The translations under genes were made by a program, and so were the position numbers. 64,000 nt of DNA. Origin: Streptomyces anulatus (GTDB lineage: Bacteria > Actinomycetota > Actinomycetes > Streptomycetales > Streptomycetaceae). Within the stretch, counting starts at the first letter, position 1; each line of letters opens with the position of its first letter. Shown one piece after another: positions 17,323-26,300 of this stretch. The notes under the pieces are model-generated. The model was not told the DNA's origin. It was given only the letters and a program-made list of their open reading frames with translations, and searched no databases. The stretch is taken from assembly GCF_000721175.1 (NCBI RefSeq), contig NZ_JOEZ01000005.1, forward strand, positions 124,001 through 188,000. The letters are read 5' to 3'.

Positions 17323-17994
17323 ATGAGCGACCACACCCCCCGCCCCTTCCTCGGCCTCCTGCACGCCCAGCGCGTCTGGGACACCGAGCTGCCGTCCTTC
17401 GACCCGGAGGCGGCCCCGCCCGCCCCGGTCCCCCTCTTCCACGCCTGGTTCGCCGAGGCCGTGGCGGCGGGGCAGCCGGAGCCGCACGCGATGTGGCTGG
17501 CCACGGCCGACGCCGAGGGTCTCCCCGACGTACGCACACTGCTCCTGCACGACGCGGACGGGCGGGGCTTCCACTTCGCCTCGCACGCCACCAGCGCCAA
17601 GGGCCACCAGCTCGCCGCCCACCCGCACGCCGCGCTGGGCTTCTACTGGCCCGCGCAGGGACGGCAGGTACGGGTCCGGGGCCCGGTCGTCCGCTGCACC
17701 CCCGCCGAGAGCCACGCCGACCTGCACGCCCGGTCCACGGGGGCGCTGGCCGCAGCCCTGACCGGGGCCCAGAGCGAGGTCGTGGAGTCGACGGCCGCCC
17801 TCCACCGGGCGGCGGACGCGGCGTGGGACCGGGCCCGGGCGGAACCGGACACGGAGGCCCCGACCTGGACCCGGTACGTGGTCGAGCCGGCCGAGGTCGA
17901 GTTCTTCCAGGGCGACGCCCGGCGACGCCACATCCGGCTGCGCTACCGCCGGACGGCGGACGGCGACTGGACGCGCGAGCTGCTGTGGCCGTGA
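17323..17994 (+). CDS. Pyridoxamine 5'-phosphate oxidase family protein (PdxH-like)
   Basis: About 223 residues. The FMN split-barrel is seen in EPHAMWLATADAEGLPDVRTLLL, FHFASHATSAKGHQL and ALGFYWPAQGRQVRVRGPV; the C-terminal PNPOx dimerisation region includes VEFFQGDARRRHIRLRYRR. This matches PNP/PMP oxidases that make pyridoxal phosphate, although Streptomyces carries several PdxH-like paralogues. ATGs at 17314 and 17323 are both possible starts and neither has a strong ribosome site. The preceding 100 bp hold no other feature. Confidence 0.75.
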   Translation: MSDHTPRPFLGLLHAQRVWDTELPSFDPEAAPPAPVPLFHAWFAEAVAAGQPEPHAMWLATADAEGLPDVRTLLLHDADGRGFHFASHATSAKGHQLAAHPHAALGFYWPAQGRQVRVRGPVVRCTPAESHADLHARSTGALAAALTGAQSEVVESTAALHRAADAAWDRARAEPDTEAPTWTRYVVEPAEVEFFQGDARRRHIRLRYRRTADGDWTRELLWP

Positions 17995-18137
17995 CCGGTG
18001 CAGCCTGACCGATGCGGTCCCTGTGCGGTCCCGGACCTGTGTGGTCCCTGACCTGCGCCGACAGCACGTTTACCCGGTTCTCACCGTAAAGGGGCACTAT
18101 GGGAGTCAGGTGAGAGGTGAGCTGTTGGGAGGCACCG

Positions 18138-19046
18138 ATGCCACGAGCCCGTTCACGCTACGCCCCCGACCGGGGCCTGACCGGCCGCATGGTCACCACC
18201 ATGTTCCTGATCGGTCTGCTCTACGTCGTCTTCGTGGGCGTGCTCCTCGCGGCCCTGCGGGGCTCCTGGCCGATCATCCTGATCATCGCGGGCGGTCTGT
18301 TCATCGCCCAGTTCTGGTTCAGCGACCGCATCGCCGCGTACGGCATGGGGGCCCGCGAGGTCACCCCCGAGCAGGCCCCCGAGCTGCACGGCACCATCGA
18401 CCGCATCTGCGCGCTGGCCGACATGCCGAAGCCCAGGGTGGCCATCGCCGAGAGCGACGTACCGAACGCGTTCGCCACCGGCCGCAGTGAGAAGACGGCC
18501 CTGGTCTGCGCGACGACGGGTCTGCTGCGCAGACTGGAGCCGGAGGAGCTGGAGGGCGTCCTCGCGCACGAGATGTCGCACGTCGCGCACCGGGACGTCG
18601 CCGTCATGACGATCGCCTCGTTCCTCGGGGTGCTGGCGGGAATCATCACCCGCATCGCCCTGTGGGGCGGCTTCGCCCGCAGCCGGCCGGGCAACGACCC
18701 GGCGGGCATCCTGCTCCTGCTGATACCGCTGATCAGTGCCGTCGTGTACGCGATCAGCTTCCTGCTGACCCGGCTGCTCTCCCGCTACCGCGAGCTGTCC
18801 GCCGACCGGGCCGCCGCCCTGCTCACCGGCCGGCCGTCCGCGCTCGCCTCCGCCCTGACGAAGGTCAGCGGGCAGATGGCCCGCATCCCGACCGAGGACC
18901 TGCGGAAGGCGGAGCCGTACAACGCCTTCTACTTCGTGCCGGCGTTCTCCGCGAAGGAGAGCCTGGGCCGGCTGTTCTCCTCCCACCCGACGCTGGAGCA
19001 GCGTCTGGACCAGCTGTCCCGCATCTCCACCGACCTGTCCCGCTGA
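18138..19046 (+). CDS. htpX: HtpX-type membrane zinc metalloprotease
   Basis: GGGAGG before the ATG at 18138 sets a 302-residue protein. Two N-terminal transmembrane helices (18-60 or so) are followed by the protease domain with HEMSH at 144-148, two more hydrophobic helices, and the third zinc ligand E219 in ELSADRAAAL. HtpX degrades damaged membrane proteins at the cytoplasmic membrane. The next gene encodes PspAB, a partner that travels with HtpX in actinobacteria, so this is a membrane stress operon. Length and all catalytic residues are normal. Confidence 0.92.
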   Translation: MPRARSRYAPDRGLTGRMVTTMFLIGLLYVVFVGVLLAALRGSWPIILIIAGGLFIAQFWFSDRIAAYGMGAREVTPEQAPELHGTIDRICALADMPKPRVAIAESDVPNAFATGRSEKTALVCATTGLLRRLEPEELEGVLAHEMSHVAHRDVAVMTIASFLGVLAGIITRIALWGGFARSRPGNDPAGILLLLIPLISAVVYAISFLLTRLLSRYRELSADRAAALLTGRPSALASALTKVSGQMARIPTEDLRKAEPYNAFYFVPAFSAKESLGRLFSSHPTLEQRLDQLSRISTDLSR

Positions 19047-19086
19047 GCAGTCAAGAGCAGTTGAAAGCAGTTAGGGAGTGACGCCC

Positions 19087-19671
19087 GTGGGCCTGCTCGA
19101 CGCCATCCTCGGCCGCAGCAAACCCGTCCGCCCCGACCTCGACCAGCTCTTCGCCGTCCCCTCCGCCGCCCTCACCCTCCAGGCCGCCACCGGCTTCACC
19201 CCGACCGGCCTGGGCTCGGTCTGCTTCGCGGGCGTGGAGGGCGGCGGTTTCGCGCGCCTCCAGGAGGACGTACGGGAGCTGCTGGACGCGGACACGGAGC
19301 GCGGCGGCATCCCGGTGGAGTTCAGCCGGGACGCGTACGGCTACACCTGGCTGCTGGCCAGCCAGCCTGCCGACGACACGGCGGGCCTGGTCAACGACCT
19401 CCACGCGGTGAACACCCTGCTCCAGGACGGCGGCTTCGGCCCTCATCTGCTCTGCTCGCTGATCGGCTTCCGGGACGCGGAGGGGCGGGCGCTGGCCCTG
19501 GTCTACCTGTACAAGCGCGGCACGTTCTATCCGTTCGCCCCGCTGCCCGGCGGTGCCGAGAAGCGGGACAACCAGCTGGAGCTCCAGGTGCGGGGCGCGC
19601 TCGGGGACGACCTCCGGGTGGAGAAGGACCTGTCGCGGTGGTTCCCGGTGTGGGGGGCTCCGGGGCTGTGA
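19087..19671 (+). CDS. PspA-associated protein PspAB
   Basis: Recognised from the conserved N-terminus GLLDAILGRSKPVRPDLDQLF and the body SRDAYGYTWLLASQPAD, LVNDLHAVNTLLQDGGFG and YKRGTFYPFAPL of the PspAB family found beside htpX in actinobacteria. GTG at 19087 is preferred over GTG at 19078 because AGGGAG at 19073-19078 is then 8 nt away. The product is soluble, 194 residues. It is likely involved in envelope stress; biochemical role unknown. Confidence 0.85.
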   Translation: MGLLDAILGRSKPVRPDLDQLFAVPSAALTLQAATGFTPTGLGSVCFAGVEGGGFARLQEDVRELLDADTERGGIPVEFSRDAYGYTWLLASQPADDTAGLVNDLHAVNTLLQDGGFGPHLLCSLIGFRDAEGRALALVYLYKRGTFYPFAPLPGGAEKRDNQLELQVRGALGDDLRVEKDLSRWFPVWGAPGL

Positions 19672-19696
19672 AAGCCCGCGCCGGCACTCCGGCGCC

Positions 19697-20917
19697 TCAC
19701 CACCGGACCGGAACCTTCCGTTCTCCGCGCACGAGCAGCCCCGACATCCGGTCCTCCCCCGGAGCCCCGTCCGGGGCGAGCGTCGGGCAGCGGTCGAGCA
19801 GGGTGCGGAAGACGATGCGCCCTTCCAGACGGGCCAGCGGTGCGCCCAGGCAGTGGTGGACGCCGTGGCCGAACGCCAGATGGCCCCGGCCCCCGGCCTG
19901 CGTGCGGCGGATGTCGAAGCGGTCCGGGGCGGCGAAGCGGGCCGGGTCCCGGTCGGCGTCGGCCAGAGCGATCAGGACCACGGCGCCCGCGGGGACGACC
20001 CGGCCGCCGATCTCCACCGGCTCGACGGCCACCCGGGGCGGTGCGGTCTCCACCGGGGCGTCGTAGCGCAGCATCTCCTCCACCGCCCCCTCCACGAGGC
20101 CGTCCAGGTCGCCGCGGAGCAGGGCGAACTGATCGGGGTGGGCGAAGAGGGCGCGGACGCCCTTGCAGAGGAAGTTCACCGTGGACTCGTGCCCTGCCAG
20201 GAGCAGCAGGAGAGCCATCGATAGCAGCTCGTCCTCACTCATCCGGTCCCCGCCGTCGTCGACCGTGTGGATCAGGTCACTGAGCAGGTCGTCCCCCGGC
20301 GCATCGCGCTTGGCGGCGATCAGCCCACCGAGATACGGCACCGCCTCCGCCTGCGCGGCCCGCGAGGCCTCCGCACCGGTGGGCGCGGTGATCTCGTCGG
20401 ACCACCGCCGGAAGGAGTCCCGGTCCAGGTCCGGGATGCCGAGCAGCTCACAGATGACGGTGATCCGGAGCGGGTAGGCGAGCGCGTCCACCAGATCGGC
20501 CCGGCGGTCCTCGGCGGCGAGCATGTCACTCACCAGCCCGTCGGTGACTTCCTGGATGCGCGGGGCGAGAGCGGCGACGCGGCGCGGGGTGAACGCGCGG
20601 GCGGCCAGCCGCCGCAGCCGGGTGTGGTCAGGCGGGTCGCTCAGCAGCATGTGGGCGTTGCCGGGGCCGTCCGTGGCGGGCGGCGCGTCGAGACCGGTGG
20701 CCAGGTGGCCGTTGCGCCGCCAGTCCCGGCTGAGCCGGGGGTCGGTGAGCGCTTCCCGGCAGGCGTCATGGCCGACGACGAGCCAGAACCGCTCCTCGCC
20801 GCCCCCGCGGATCTCGTGGACGGGTCCTCTGGCCCGCAGCACGGCGTAGGCGGGGTAAGGATCGGACCCGAAGGCGGGGTCGATGTCGAGCAGATCGACC
20901 GCGGCCGGGTCCGTCAC
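19697..20917 (-). CDS. Cytochrome P450 (CYP107-like)
   Basis: GTG at 20917 behind GGGGAG gives 406 residues, the usual bacterial size; a longer frame upstream lacks a ribosome site. The I-helix reads LLLLAGHESTVN with the acid-alcohol pair, the K-helix EEMLRYD, and the heme loop FGHGVHHCLGAPLARLEG with C356 as thiolate ligand. It is a soluble class I monooxygenase needing a ferredoxin, and none is encoded nearby. Its 5' end faces the RiPP precursor gene across a 264-bp region, so it might be a second tailoring enzyme of that cluster, but a separate role is equally likely. Confidence 0.88.
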   Translation of the reverse strand: MTDPAAVDLLDIDPAFGSDPYPAYAVLRARGPVHEIRGGGEERFWLVVGHDACREALTDPRLSRDWRRNGHLATGLDAPPATDGPGNAHMLLSDPPDHTRLRRLAARAFTPRRVAALAPRIQEVTDGLVSDMLAAEDRRADLVDALAYPLRITVICELLGIPDLDRDSFRRWSDEITAPTGAEASRAAQAEAVPYLGGLIAAKRDAPGDDLLSDLIHTVDDGGDRMSEDELLSMALLLLLAGHESTVNFLCKGVRALFAHPDQFALLRGDLDGLVEGAVEEMLRYDAPVETAPPRVAVEPVEIGGRVVPAGAVVLIALADADRDPARFAAPDRFDIRRTQAGGRGHLAFGHGVHHCLGAPLARLEGRIVFRTLLDRCPTLAPDGAPGEDRMSGLLVRGERKVPVRW

Positions 20918-21053
20918 AACAGCTCCCCTGATGAGTCGTGGTGGTGGCGGCCCGCGGGCCGGGTGGGCCCGGAGGCCGTACCGGGCCCGGTGCAGCCGGG
21001 GTGGGGCCGCGAGCCCGGCGGTCCTTTCGGTCACCCTAGCCCGCCAAACTTCC

Positions 21054-21153
21054 TGCCGTAACGGCAAGTTGCCGAAACTTCTCCTGCAACTCTGTTTATC
21101 TGTCGCCACGTTGGGCTAGGTATTCACCGCTGACGACGGTGGTCACACCGTCG
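21054..21153 (+). promoter_or_regulatory. Shared promoter/leader of the RiPP cluster
   Basis: The 264-bp space between the P450 at 20917 and the precursor ATG at 21182 is the AT-richest of the area. It holds TGCCGT-A-ACGGCA at 21054-21066, AGTTGC (21067-21072) facing GCAACT (21086-21091), and near-repeats AAACTTCCTGC and AAACTTCTCCTGC. A leader hairpin CGACGGTG-GTCA-CACCGTCG sits at 21134-21153. I cannot pick a -10/-35 pair with confidence. Confidence 0.5.
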
Positions 21154-21181
21154 ATGTTCCCCACGTACGAGGAGGTGTCCG

Positions 21182-21268
21182 ATGGCTAAGCGCATTCTTT
21201 ACAAGGCTGCGAGCAAGTTCGGCTTCACGACCAAGGGAGCCGCCGGGGCCTACCCCTGGATCCCGTAG
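21182..21268 (+). CDS. RiPP precursor peptide, atropopeptide-like (28 residues)
   Basis: A 28-codon gene with a very strong ribosome site, GAGGAGG, 6 nt before the ATG. The basic leader (MAKRILYKAAS) runs into KFGFTTKGAAGA at residues 12-23, which I associate with leaders of tryptorubin-type atropopeptide precursors. The end is AYPWIP, with Y24 and W26 as the only C-terminal aromatics. A P450 gene follows after a hairpin, the minimal layout of atropopeptide loci in which one P450 joins aromatic side chains. The core differs from the Trp/Tyr-rich hexapeptides I know, so the product would be new. There is no protease gene beside it. Confidence 0.8.
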   Translation: MAKRILYKAASKFGFTTKGAAGAYPWIP

Positions 21269-21284
21269 CTCGTCAGGCCCGATG

Positions 21285-21317
21285 ACGGCCCGGCCCCGCC
21301 TGTCGGGGCCGGGCCGT
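21285..21317 (+). terminator. 13-bp stem attenuator between precursor and P450
   Basis: ACGGCCCGGCCCC at 21285-21297 is the exact reverse complement of 21305-21317, with a 7-nt loop. It starts 17 nt after the precursor stop and ends 23 nt before the P450 start. Partial termination would give many precursor transcripts per P450 transcript, a common RiPP design. Confidence 0.75.
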
Positions 21318-21339
21318 TCTCCGATCCAGGGGTGTCCCG

Positions 21340-22593
21340 TTGACCGAACAGACCATGCCCCGCCGCCCGGTCCGCACGGGAGCGACGCAGGCCGGACTGA
21401 TGGAGCAGTACGAGAAGGACCGCCTCGGCCATCTCCTGGCCTCGGTCGAGCGGCACGGTCCGGTGGTGGAGCTGACCGGGGGCACCGTCCTGGTGAACGA
21501 CCCGGCCGCCGTCCACGACGTGCTCCGCCGCACGAACACCGACTTCCTCGTCACCGGCAACATCCGGCGCGACGAGGTCAGCGGCGTGCGCGGCGACCCG
21601 GCCACCGAAGCGTGGATGCGGGGCCGGCGTGCCACCCAGAAGGGCATGTCTCCCCCGGCGCTGGAGGCCCACCGGGCCTGGCTGGCGGAGGAGACCGGCC
21701 GGCTGTGCGACCGCTGGCGGACCCGCTCCTCGGTCACCGACCCCGTCGCCGAGCTGGAGCAGCTGTCCGCCCGCTCCTTCGCCCGGTTCTGCTTCGGCAC
21801 CCGCGACGCCGGGGCCGCCGCCCCGCGCACCGGCGACCTGCTGAACGCGCTCACCCCGCTGATCAGCAGTCCCTTCCACTTCCCGCCCGCCGTACGCCGT
21901 CTCCTGCCCCGCTACCGCCGGTCGGTCAGCGCGCAGAAGAAGCTCGAGGAGGAGCTGCGCCGGGTGCTCGACGGGCCGGGCGAGGGCGGACTCGTCGCGT
22001 CGCTGGCCGCCTCCGGTCTGGACGGCGAGGCGACGGTCCGCATGCTCGTCTCCAACGGCCTCGCCTCCTACCGGGTCCCGGCCGCCGCCATGACCTGGGC
22101 CCTGGTGGCGCTGGCCCGCGAGCCGGACGTGGCCGAGGAGTGCGCCGCCGCCGTGGACCAGGTCAGCGGTGACACCACCCCGGACATCCTGCGCTGGACG
22201 ATCGCCGAGTCACTGCGCCTGTGGCCGCCCAACTGGCTGATCCTGCGCACGGCCGACGGCGAGCAGACCTGTGGCGGCTGGAGCCTCCCGGCGGGCGCGG
22301 CGGTCATGATCTCGCCGTACGTCATGCACCGCACCGCACCGGTGTTCAGCGACCCCTCGGCGTTCCGCCCGCACCGCTGGGCGTCGCTCCAGCCGGCCGC
22401 CGGGGAGTACCTCCCGTACGGCATCGGCAGCCGCTGGTGCGTCGGCAAGGCGCTGGCGGACCTGGAGCTGGCGACCGTCCTGTCCACGCTCGTGGCCCGG
22501 TTCCGCTTCACCGTGGAGCGCATGGCCCCGCTCCCGGACGTACGGACGACGCTGCTCCCGGCCGGCCTCACCCTGGGGCTGCGGCCCCGTTGA
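21340..22593 (+). CDS. RiPP-modifying cytochrome P450
   Basis: 417 residues from TTG at 21340 (AGGGG upstream; ATG at 21355 is an alternative). The heme loop is YGIGSRWCVGKALADLE with C367, and the K-helix has ESLRLWP. The I-helix region reads ASYRVPAAAMTW (242-253): the usual acid and threonine are replaced by R, V and P. Loss of that pair is seen in P450s that do radical coupling rather than hydroxylation. It follows the precursor gene directly and probably cross-links Y24 and W26 or a backbone atom. Electron-transfer partners are not encoded nearby. Confidence 0.85.
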   Translation: MTEQTMPRRPVRTGATQAGLMEQYEKDRLGHLLASVERHGPVVELTGGTVLVNDPAAVHDVLRRTNTDFLVTGNIRRDEVSGVRGDPATEAWMRGRRATQKGMSPPALEAHRAWLAEETGRLCDRWRTRSSVTDPVAELEQLSARSFARFCFGTRDAGAAAPRTGDLLNALTPLISSPFHFPPAVRRLLPRYRRSVSAQKKLEEELRRVLDGPGEGGLVASLAASGLDGEATVRMLVSNGLASYRVPAAAMTWALVALAREPDVAEECAAAVDQVSGDTTPDILRWTIAESLRLWPPNWLILRTADGEQTCGGWSLPAGAAVMISPYVMHRTAPVFSDPSAFRPHRWASLQPAAGEYLPYGIGSRWCVGKALADLELATVLSTLVARFRFTVERMAPLPDVRTTLLPAGLTLGLRPR

Positions 22594-22624
22594 CGCGTAT
22601 CGGCCCCGGCTCGGCCGATGAGGC

Positions 22625-22708
22625 TCAGCCGTTGACGGTGGCGTGCTCCAGGAACGCGTTCCAGGCGGCCGGGGCGACGGCGAAGGTGGGCCCGTCGGTG
22701 GGGTGTGC
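22625..22708 (-). pseudogene. C-terminal remnant of a DUF397 protein
   Basis: The last 28 or so codons of an open frame read HPTDGPTFAVAPAAWNAFLE and then HATVNG to a TGA at 22625-22627. DUF397 proteins end in just this way (D-G-P-x-F-x-x-x-P-A-A-W-x-A-F). The N-terminal part with the conserved SSYS/CVEVA region is missing; upstream the frame enters the next gene in a wrong register. It is a truncated relic between the P450 and the CHAT operon. Confidence 0.6.
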
Positions 22709-22725
22709 GGGCGGGCGGAGAGGGT

Positions 22726-23397
22726 TCAGGGGCCCAGCGTGATGCCGTGGGACGCGGGCCCCAGGCGGGCCCGGTAGCGGCGGATGCCCCAGCTGCGGTG
22801 CTCCAGCTCGGCGGCGACCAGCACCTCGGCCGTGTTCACCGCACCGGGGACGAGCTCCACCAGGGCGGCCACCGGGTGATCGCCGACCAGCGGCACGCGG
22901 CGCAGGCGTCGGAACTCCCACTGCGGGTCCGGCTGGGACGCCCCGTGGCCGCGCACGATCCACTCCTCCCGGCCGGGGCCCGCCTCCGGCTGCCGCTCGA
23001 CGCCCACGTCCACGATGCCGGTGCTGACCGTGAAGCTGAGTCCGGTGCCGGGGCCGGCCGCCGCCGGGCGGGTGCGTACGCCCGGGTCGATGAGCCGGGC
23101 GACGGGCCGTACGGCGGGGTCGGGGGTGGCCAGGGCGACCGCCAGGGAGGCGTGCCGGAACGCGCCCGGTGCCTGCGGGGTCTCCGGGCGGAAGGAGCAC
23201 ACCAGCAGCAGGTGGCGGTACTCCCGCCCGGGTGTGGCCCGGGTGTGGGCGAGCCAGTCGGCGGGGGCGCTCCCGTGGTCGGCGGGCAGCAGGTCCCAGC
23301 CGAAGGTGAGCCGGCCGCGCAGCGCTCCGTCGTCGGCCGGGGCGCCGAGCGTGCGCTCCGGCACGAGGGCGACGTCGTGCAGCTGGACCTCGGTCAT
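22726..23397 (-). CDS. Unknown protein coupled to CHAT protease
   Basis: A 223-residue protein whose ATG at 23397 overlaps the stop of the CHAT gene (ATGA), so both are co-translated. It is beta-rich (EVQLHDVALVPERTLG, GRLTFGWDLLPAD, SFTVSTGIVDVGVE, PQWEFRRLRRVPLVGDHP) with no signal peptide, membrane helix or cysteine motif. I do not recognise the family. Position suggests it is a cofactor, substrate or inhibitor of the CHAT protease. Confidence 0.8.
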   Translation of the reverse strand: MTEVQLHDVALVPERTLGAPADDGALRGRLTFGWDLLPADHGSAPADWLAHTRATPGREYRHLLLVCSFRPETPQAPGAFRHASLAVALATPDPAVRPVARLIDPGVRTRPAAAGPGTGLSFTVSTGIVDVGVERQPEAGPGREEWIVRGHGASQPDPQWEFRRLRRVPLVGDHPVAALVELVPGAVNTAEVLVAAELEHRSWGIRRYRARLGPASHGITLGP

Positions 23398-26300
23398 GCG
23401 TCGGCTCCCTTGCTCCGGCCCAGTAGGCAGGTGAACGCTCCCCAGTCACGGTATGCGGGGTACCGGGCCCGGGTGGCGATCTGTGCTTCGCGGAACGCCT
23501 GCTCGGGGTCGTCGGCCGACCCGGCCCGCAGGTGCAGGCGATGGTAGAAGTACGCGGCCGGTTCGGGGCGGACCGCCCACAGGCAGCCGACGACGGCCTG
23601 CACACCGGCGGTGATCAGCGCCGCCGGGACGCCGCGCACGTTGTCCGCCCGGTCGAAGCGGCCCAGCGCCGACTCGCAGGCGGCGATCGTGACCAGGCGG
23701 ACGCCGCTCAGGTCGAGTTCGAGGAAGTCGTGGGCGAAGAGCCGGCCGTCGTCGTCATCGTCCGGCGTGAGGTAGAGGCAGTGCAGCCAGGGCGCGTCCT
23801 GGTCCATCGTGCCGTGGACGGCGAGGTGGACCACGTCGGCCGTGGCGAGTTCGGCGAGCAGTCCGGCACGGGTGGCGGCCGGACCCGTCAGCGCGTTCGC
23901 ACCGACCGCTGCGGCGACCGTCCGGGCGTGGTCCTCCAACGCGGGCTCGGCGGAGAGTCCGTAGGGGACGCCACCGGCCGCGGAGGCGAGCACCGCCGTG
24001 CGGCGGGGGCGTGCGGGGCCGGCGGCGGGCAGGAGCGCTTCGAGGCCGGCGACGGTGATGACGGTCCACTCGTCGGCGATCATGAGGTCACCGGCGGCGC
24101 ACAGCGCGACCGGCAGGTAGTGCAGTGCGCCGTGCGGCCAGAGCAGGAGGCGGTCCTTGCCCCGGGCGCGCCACGCGGCCCACCGGTCGCCGTCGGGGAG
24201 CGGCAGTTCGTGCCCCGTCAGCAGTCTGCGGCCCTCCGGTGTCACATCGCCGAAGAGCGGATCGCGTTCGACCTCCGTCCGGACCGCCTCGACGAGGTCG
24301 GCTGCGGGATGCCGGTCGGCGTACGCTTCGGCGCCCTCCGGTCCGCCGCCGTCGGGGTCGCCGAGCCACACGATGATCTCGCTGCCCTCGCGGGTGACGG
24401 CGAGCAGGACGGCCGCGCCGTTCACCGCGGTGGGCAGGAACCAGCTGAGCAGGACCGTGCGGTCGTCGAGCAGCTCTCCGGTCCGCGCCCACAGGCGCTC
24501 GTCGTCCACGAACGCCGCCGAGCGTGCGCGCAGTTCGTCGTCGATGAACGAGGAGATGCGCCGGCGCAGGTTACGGGCGAACTCCTCGCGCTCGTCGTCG
24601 GCTTCGCCGGGGTGGTGGTCCGCGTCCAGCACGTCGAGCAGGTTCGCCGTCGTACCGCCGAGGGCGGTGGGACTCTCCAGGGCGCGGAGTCTCCCGACGT
24701 AGTTCTCGATGTGCGCGGGCCGCGTGACCGGGCCGTCGATCCGGCGCCACGCGCCCGCCTCCGGCCCCTTGCCCGCCTGGTGGAGGCCGAGCACCAGCGC
24801 CACCGGCATCGTCTCGATCTCGACGGTGAGCTGCCACAGGGCGGCGTGGACGAGGTCGCGCAGCACCTCGCCGAGCTCGGGGGCACCGCTGGTGTCGAAG
24901 TTCGGGACGTCCACGATGATCGCGTACACGGCGTTCCTGAGGTCGTCGCCGCGGAGCCGCGGTAGGTCGTGGAGGACGGGCAGCAGGCAGGCCTGGGCCA
25001 GTTCCCGCTGGTTCAGCGAGGCGTAGCAGAGCGCGGCGTAGGTGGAGTGCCCCCACGGGAACGGGACCCGGCCGGCCACCGGCTCCCCCCGCTCCACGGC
25101 CAGCCGGTAGAGGTCCGCCGTCAGCAGTCTCACCCCCGCGCCGTCTCCCGGCCCCGCCTGCCGCAGGAGGGCGACGCCCAGCGCGGGCTGCCCCCGGTCG
25201 CGGGCGTGGGCCGCCGTGTGCAGCAGTGCGGCGGAGCGCCGCGCCGCGGGCCAGTCCGCCGGAAAGGACTCCGGGAGCGGGCCGGGGCCGGGGCAGTCGG
25301 TGGGGTCGTCGGGCAGGGCGTGCAGCCGGGCCTCCGTCAGCTGCCGGCGGTGTGCCGGGCCCCGGACGGGGGAGCAGCTGTCGGCCCAGTCCAGTGCGGC
25401 ACGGAGCAGCGGCCGGTCGGAGCGTTCCCGGGCGAGGTTGACGCCCTGGTCGACGGTGCGGGTGGCGACGGCACCGCCGTGCGCGGCGAGGAAGGCACGG
25501 ACGTCCGAGCCGAACACGTTCTCGCGTACGACGTCGACGAGCGTGTCGGGGGCGTCGGGCAGCGACCGGAGCAGGAAGAGCAGCAGGTCCGGTGGAGCGG
25601 CCCCGGGCGCCTCGTACAGTGCGGCGAACGCGGCCCCCGCGGTCTCCTGGTCCACGCCGCCGTCCTCGCCAAGCACCTGGGCCAGCGCGGCCAGGATCAC
25701 CGGACGCAGCGCACTGCCCGGCCCGTTCTCCCGGCCGTCCGACTCGGCCGCCCGTAGCAGCAGTTGCCCTGTCTCCACACGCAGCCGCGCGTCGAACCGC
25801 AACGGCCACCCGGCGCCGGACCGCTGCCGGTGCGGCGGAGAGCGGTACAGGTCCGCGGCGAGCTGGGCGGCCCGTACGGTCCACCGCTCACCGGCGTACA
25901 GGTCGCCGCCGCGATCCTCCGGCCCCAGTACCGCCAGGCGCAGCCTGGCCGCGGCCAGGAGGGCGGCGGCCAGGCCCGGGGAACCCTCCAGCTCCGCGAT
26001 CAGGCGGCCCGCCACCGCGTCGGCCTCCTCGAACACCGAGCGGTCGCACCGTTCCGCGAGAACCGGCGCCGCACTCTCGACCGTACGCAGCGCCGCCTCC
26101 CGCCAGGTGGGCTCCGCCCCGCACTCCTCGGCGACCTCGGCCACCAGCCGCCAGTAGAGGTGCAGGACATCGGCGGGCGCTTCCTGACTCCGGGACGCCT
26201 CCACGGTCAGTGCGTGCAGCATCGCTTCGGCGGTCGGCCCGTGCGCTTCCGCCAGCTCCCGCTCCAGTCCGCGCCGCGTCCGTTCCGTTTCGCGGGCCCG

